Assembly: GCF_009800965.1 (NCBI RefSeq)
Contig: NZ_WUAF01000019.1
Location: 1 to 64,000 of the forward strand
Length of the DNA: 64,000 nt
DNA from: Cognatazoarcus halotolerans
GTDB taxonomy: Bacteria; Pseudomonadota; Gammaproteobacteria; Burkholderiales; Rhodocyclaceae
Direction of reading: 5' to 3'
Numbering within the stretch: position 1 is the stretch's first letter; each line of letters begins with the position of its first letter. Below, piece after piece: positions 61,508 through 64,000 of the stretch. The notes under the pieces are model-generated. The model was not told the origin of the DNA and searched no databases. It saw only the letters and a program-made list of their open reading frames with translations. The position numbers and the translations under genes were made by a program.

Positions 61508-62256
61508 TGACGACATCGATTCTCGAAATCCGCGACCTGTGCGTTTCCTACGGCAAGGTCGAGGCCTTGCACAACGCCAACATCCGTGTGGGGGAGGGTC
61601 AGATCGTGACCGTCATCGGCCCCAACGGGGCCGGCAAGACGACCATGCTCTCGGCCATCATGGGACTGCTCGATTCACGCGGCGAGCTCGATTTCGACGG
61701 CAAGCTGCGGCTTGCCCCGGAGGTCGAGGACATGGTTGCGGCAGGCATGAATCTGGTGCCCGAAAAGCGCGAACTGTTCGGCGAGATGAGCGTGCAGGAC
61801 AATCTGCTGCTGGGCGCCTTTCAGCGCTACCGCTCGGGCAAGCGCGATCAGGCGGAGACCATGGAAGAGGTCTATGGTCTCTTTCCCCGTCTCAAGGAGC
61901 GGCGCGAGCAGATGGCCGGCACGCTGTCGGGCGGCGAGCGGCAGATGCTCGCGGTGGGCCGTGCGCTGATGGCCAAACCGCGCCTGCTGATGCTCGACGA
62001 ACCCAGCCTGGGCCTCGCCCCGCTGATCGTGCGCGAGATCTTCCGCATCATCGCCGAGCTGCGCCGTCGCGGCGTGTCCATCCTGCTGGTCGAGCAGAAC
62101 GCCCGCGCCGCGCTGCAGGTGGCGGACTACGCCTATGTGCTCGAGACCGGCGAGATCTCGATGGAAGGGCCCGCCCAGGCGCTCGCCGACGACCCGCGCG
62201 TGATCGAGGCCTACCTCGGCCTCGGCGGCAAGCACCAGGACATGCTCGCCACCTGA
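61507..62256 (+). CDS. LivF-type ABC transporter ATP-binding protein
   Basis: 249 residues. Walker A GPNGAGKTT is canonical (unlike the LivF at 6129-6851). LSGGERQMLAVGRAL is the signature, LLMLDEPSLGLAP Walker B and ILLVEQNARAAL the switch region. GSSG-less LVPEKRELFGEMSVQDNLLL is the LivF Q-loop region. The start overlaps the fused permease/ATPase stop, so subunit synthesis is coupled. Last gene of the uptake operon. Confidence 0.94.
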   Translation: MTTSILEIRDLCVSYGKVEALHNANIRVGEGQIVTVIGPNGAGKTTMLSAIMGLLDSRGELDFDGKLRLAPEVEDMVAAGMNLVPEKRELFGEMSVQDNLLLGAFQRYRSGKRDQAETMEEVYGLFPRLKERREQMAGTLSGGERQMLAVGRALMAKPRLLMLDEPSLGLAPLIVREIFRIIAELRRRGVSILLVEQNARAALQVADYAYVLETGEISMEGPAQALADDPRVIEAYLGLGGKHQDMLAT

Positions 62257-62307
62257 TTCAACGGAATAACCACCGGGCGCCCTGGCGGCCCCGTCGAGGA
62301 GAAACAC

Positions 62308-62892
62308 ATGGAAGCCCTGCGCATCATCCAGGAGGAGCATCAGTCGCTGGCCGCAATCCTGCACGCGGTCCGGTTCATGCTCAAGGAAATCAAGGCCGGC
62401 CGGCTGACGCCGGATTTCGGGCTGTTCAAGGCGATGGTCCATTACCTGGACGCCTATCCGGAAAAGCGCCACCACCCGAAAGAGGACGATTTCCTGTTCG
62501 CCCGGCTCAAGCAGCGTACCGACGAGGGCGCCGAAGCACTGGCCCGGCTCGAGCACGATCACACCGGCGGTGAGGGTCGCATCAAGGCGCTGGAGGCCGC
62601 TCTGCTGAGTTACGAGGGCGGCGAGCCCGACGGCCTGGAAATCACGGCCAGGGCTTTCGACGATTTCGCCGAGTTCTACCGCAATCACATGATCCTCGAG
62701 GAGCGGGAAATCCTGCCGCTCGCACGCAAGCATCTCACCCAGGAAGACTGGGATGCGATCGATGAGGCATTCCGTACCGAGCAGGATCCGATGAAGGGTG
62801 CCGCCGGCGAGGATTTTCGCGCGATCTTTTCCCGCCTGGTCGCTGCCGCGCCACCGCCGATCGGGCTTGGCAGCGGACCCTACAAGGGGTGA
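62308..62892 (+). CDS. Hemerythrin-domain protein
   Basis: 194 residues. The HHE fold ligands are spread as IIQEEHQSLAAILHAVRFML, KRHHPKEDDFLFARL, LEHDHTGGEGR and YRNHMILEEREILPLA, matching the bacterial hemerythrin pattern H...HxxxE...H...HxxxE. These proteins bind a non-haem diiron site and often sense or buffer oxygen, NO or metals. GAGGAG precedes the ATG. It follows the transporter after 51 nt and may be cotranscribed. Confidence 0.88.
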   Translation: MEALRIIQEEHQSLAAILHAVRFMLKEIKAGRLTPDFGLFKAMVHYLDAYPEKRHHPKEDDFLFARLKQRTDEGAEALARLEHDHTGGEGRIKALEAALLSYEGGEPDGLEITARAFDDFAEFYRNHMILEEREILPLARKHLTQEDWDAIDEAFRTEQDPMKGAAGEDFRAIFSRLVAAAPPPIGLGSGPYKG

Positions 62893-62986
62893 TTCGCACC
62901 GACTGCGTCACCCTTCCTTGACTCACCGCATTTGCGCCGTGATAGTCGCAGGCTTCGACAAGGCAGGGTTCAGGAGGGGTTGGGTG

Positions 62987-63592
62987 ATGCAGTACAGGAA
63001 AACCGGAATCAAGTTGGCTGGTCTCGCGCTCGGCATGTCACTGCTGGCAGGGCCGGTGCTGGCGGCGGACAGCAAGGGCAATTTTGCGGTCGAAGGCGCC
63101 GGGGCGCAATCCTGCGAGACCTTCCTGAAGGCGAAGGAAAAGGGTGGAAACGATCTCGCAATCTTTGCCGGGTGGATCGATGGCTACCTCACCGGTGCCA
63201 ACCAGCACGCCGCCGACACCTACGATTTCACGCCCTGGCAAACCGTCGGACTGCTCATCGCTGCGCTTGCCAATCACTGCGAGAAGGACCCCAAGCGCCC
63301 CTTCGTGGTGGCGGTCAACAACATGATCGGTGCCCTCAAGGCCGAGCGCATGCAGACGCGTTCGGAAACCGTCCGGGTCGACGTTGATGGTCACACCGGG
63401 CTCTTCTACAAGAGCGTCATCCAGGACGCCCAGAAGCGACTGGCCGATGAAAAGCTGTTTTCCGGTCAGGCCGACGGCAGCATCGGCAAGGCGACCCAGG
63501 ATGCCTTCAGGGCCTTCCAGAAGCGCGAAGGGCTGAAGGAGACCGGCGTGCCGGATCAGGCGACGCTGTTCAAGCTGTTCGTCAGGAAATAA
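62987..63592 (+). CDS. Periplasmic protein with C-terminal peptidoglycan-binding-like domain
   Basis: 201 residues. A signal peptide (GIKLAGLALGMSLLAGPVLA) is followed by a helical domain with two cysteines (GAQSCETFLKAKEKGG, LANHCEKDPKRPFVVAVNN), HdeA/Rap1a-like in size. The last 60 residues form a PG_binding_1-type repeat (QADGSIGKATQDAFRAFQKR, LKETGVPDQATLFKLF). AGGAGGGG lies 9 nt before the ATG at 62987; the open frame upstream is not conserved-looking. It overlaps the convergent gene by 11 nt. Confidence 0.8.
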   Translation: MQYRKTGIKLAGLALGMSLLAGPVLAADSKGNFAVEGAGAQSCETFLKAKEKGGNDLAIFAGWIDGYLTGANQHAADTYDFTPWQTVGLLIAALANHCEKDPKRPFVVAVNNMIGALKAERMQTRSETVRVDVDGHTGLFYKSVIQDAQKRLADEKLFSGQADGSIGKATQDAFRAFQKREGLKETGVPDQATLFKLFVRK

Positions 63593-63833
63593 TCTCCTCG
63601 TTCGCGCCGCCCAGCAGCTGGGCGGCGTCATCCCGCCAGAAAAGCAGGGCGGCATAGTAGCCTTCCCAGACACAGCCATTGCAGCCGCGGCCACAGCAGG
63701 TGTCGGGTATCTCGGGGGGCGCGCGCAGGACGAGATCTGCGGCCGCGAGCGCGTCGCGTATCGACGCGACCATTGATTGCGCTTCCTGGAGCGTATGCGG
63801 GCGCGACCGGAGCAGGCTGGCGGGATTGTTCAT
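63582..63833 (-). CDS. Oxidoreductase-like domain protein (small cysteine-rich)
   Basis: 83 residues from the ATG at 63833. The C-terminal part has PDTCCGRGCNGCVWEGYYAA followed by LLFWRDDA, the signature of the Oxidored-like (PF09791-type) family, with four clustered cysteines. The first half is helical. Its function is not established; it is frequent as a stand-alone gene in Betaproteobacteria. Convergent with the preceding gene. Confidence 0.82.
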   Translation of the reverse strand: MNNPASLLRSRPHTLQEAQSMVASIRDALAAADLVLRAPPEIPDTCCGRGCNGCVWEGYYAALLFWRDDAAQLLGGANEEIIS

Positions 63834-64000
63834 GGCGCGGGATCTTACCCCGTGTTGGTGCATTGAAGCAGCACTCGCCCCTTTCGGGCTGCATGCCTTA
63901 TGCCTGCTGGGTGTGGCAGTTTTCACGGCGACACAAATTAATTCCATGGGTGCTTAAAGGTTTCTGCTGCGAGGACGTTGTTTGGAGGCATGAGCGTCGC
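63834..64000. other. Window end, no supported gene
   Basis: 167 nt that should carry the promoter of the oxidoreductase-like gene. An ATG at 63990 follows GGAGG with only one base between, too close for a normal ribosome site, so a gene start cannot be claimed from ten bases. Confidence 0.4.

Noticed and set aside
59684-61516. 610-codon minus-strand frame opposite the LivM-LivG fusion
   Set aside because: Gln/His/Arg-rich antisense translation; the plus strand has full Walker motifs.
63984-64000. Start of a further gene (GGAGGC-ATG at 63990)
   Set aside because: The ribosome-site spacing is one base and only three codons are visible.

Overview
The window looks like a piece of a high-GC betaproteobacterial chromosome, most likely from the Rhodocyclales (Thauera / Azoarcus / Aromatoleum group). 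This rests on the aerobic phenylacetate (paa) cluster with its gene order, a TetR-type PaaR regulator, branched-chain-amino-acid-type (Liv) ABC systems next to aromatic catabolism, and a perfect FNR-type box in a paa promoter. The genus is inferred, because no rRNA or tRNA gene is present.

Layout. 1-1157: the 3' part of an IS21-family insertion sequence (istA end, istB, terminal repeats), which cuts off the start of a GtrB-like glycosyltransferase; a methyltransferase follows. 2449-7631: a Liv ABC transporter operon on the minus strand (livG-livF-livK-livH-livM) ending in a translationally coupled lipoprotein. 8022-10601: a fused TRAP transporter permease. 10735-25564: mostly housekeeping and hypothetical genes. 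These include DUF5924/DUF2914, spermidine-synthase-like, SelO, TerB-like, LOG-family and DUF2254 proteins, the glutathione-dependent formaldehyde pathway (adhC-fghA with a divergent LysR), BON and DUF1328 stress-type proteins, and an acetyl-CoA hydrolase/transferase.

25677-36795: a compact seven-gene minus-strand operon. It encodes four exported or membrane-anchored di-heme c-type cytochrome proteins (two of them close paralogues), a lipoprotein, a secreted beta-rich protein and, last, a membrane protein with a large extracytoplasmic domain and a cytoplasmic TIR domain. I know of no described system with this composition; it is the main candidate for something new. 36796-42717 is an accessory zone. 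It holds a lone lipoprotein, a gene with an HNH-like zinc module bracketed by imperfect 98-bp direct repeats, and a second TIR protein (TIR-membrane segment-WD40 repeats).

42854-62256: phenylacetate metabolism. A thiamine-diphosphate decarboxylase (benzoylformate/phenylpyruvate type) is followed by paaY and paaN on the minus strand. Divergent from paaN is paaG-H-I-K-A-B-C-(mini-ORF)-D-E-paaR-paaJ, then a five-domain Liv-type transporter encoded by four genes, one a permease-ATPase fusion. Two copies of a TTGRTCGACC-type palindrome, one in the paaN/paaG divergent promoter and one before the transporter, suggest a single PaaR regulon that couples uptake to catabolism. The divergent promoter also has a perfect TTGAT-N4-ATCAA box. 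Phenylacetate would be activated by PaaK, epoxidised by PaaABCDE, isomerised by PaaG, opened and oxidised with PaaN, then beta-oxidised by PaaH and PaaJ. A paaF hydratase and the ring-hydrolysing MaoC domain are not in the window. 62308-64000: hemerythrin-like, peptidoglycan-binding and oxidoreductase-like small proteins.
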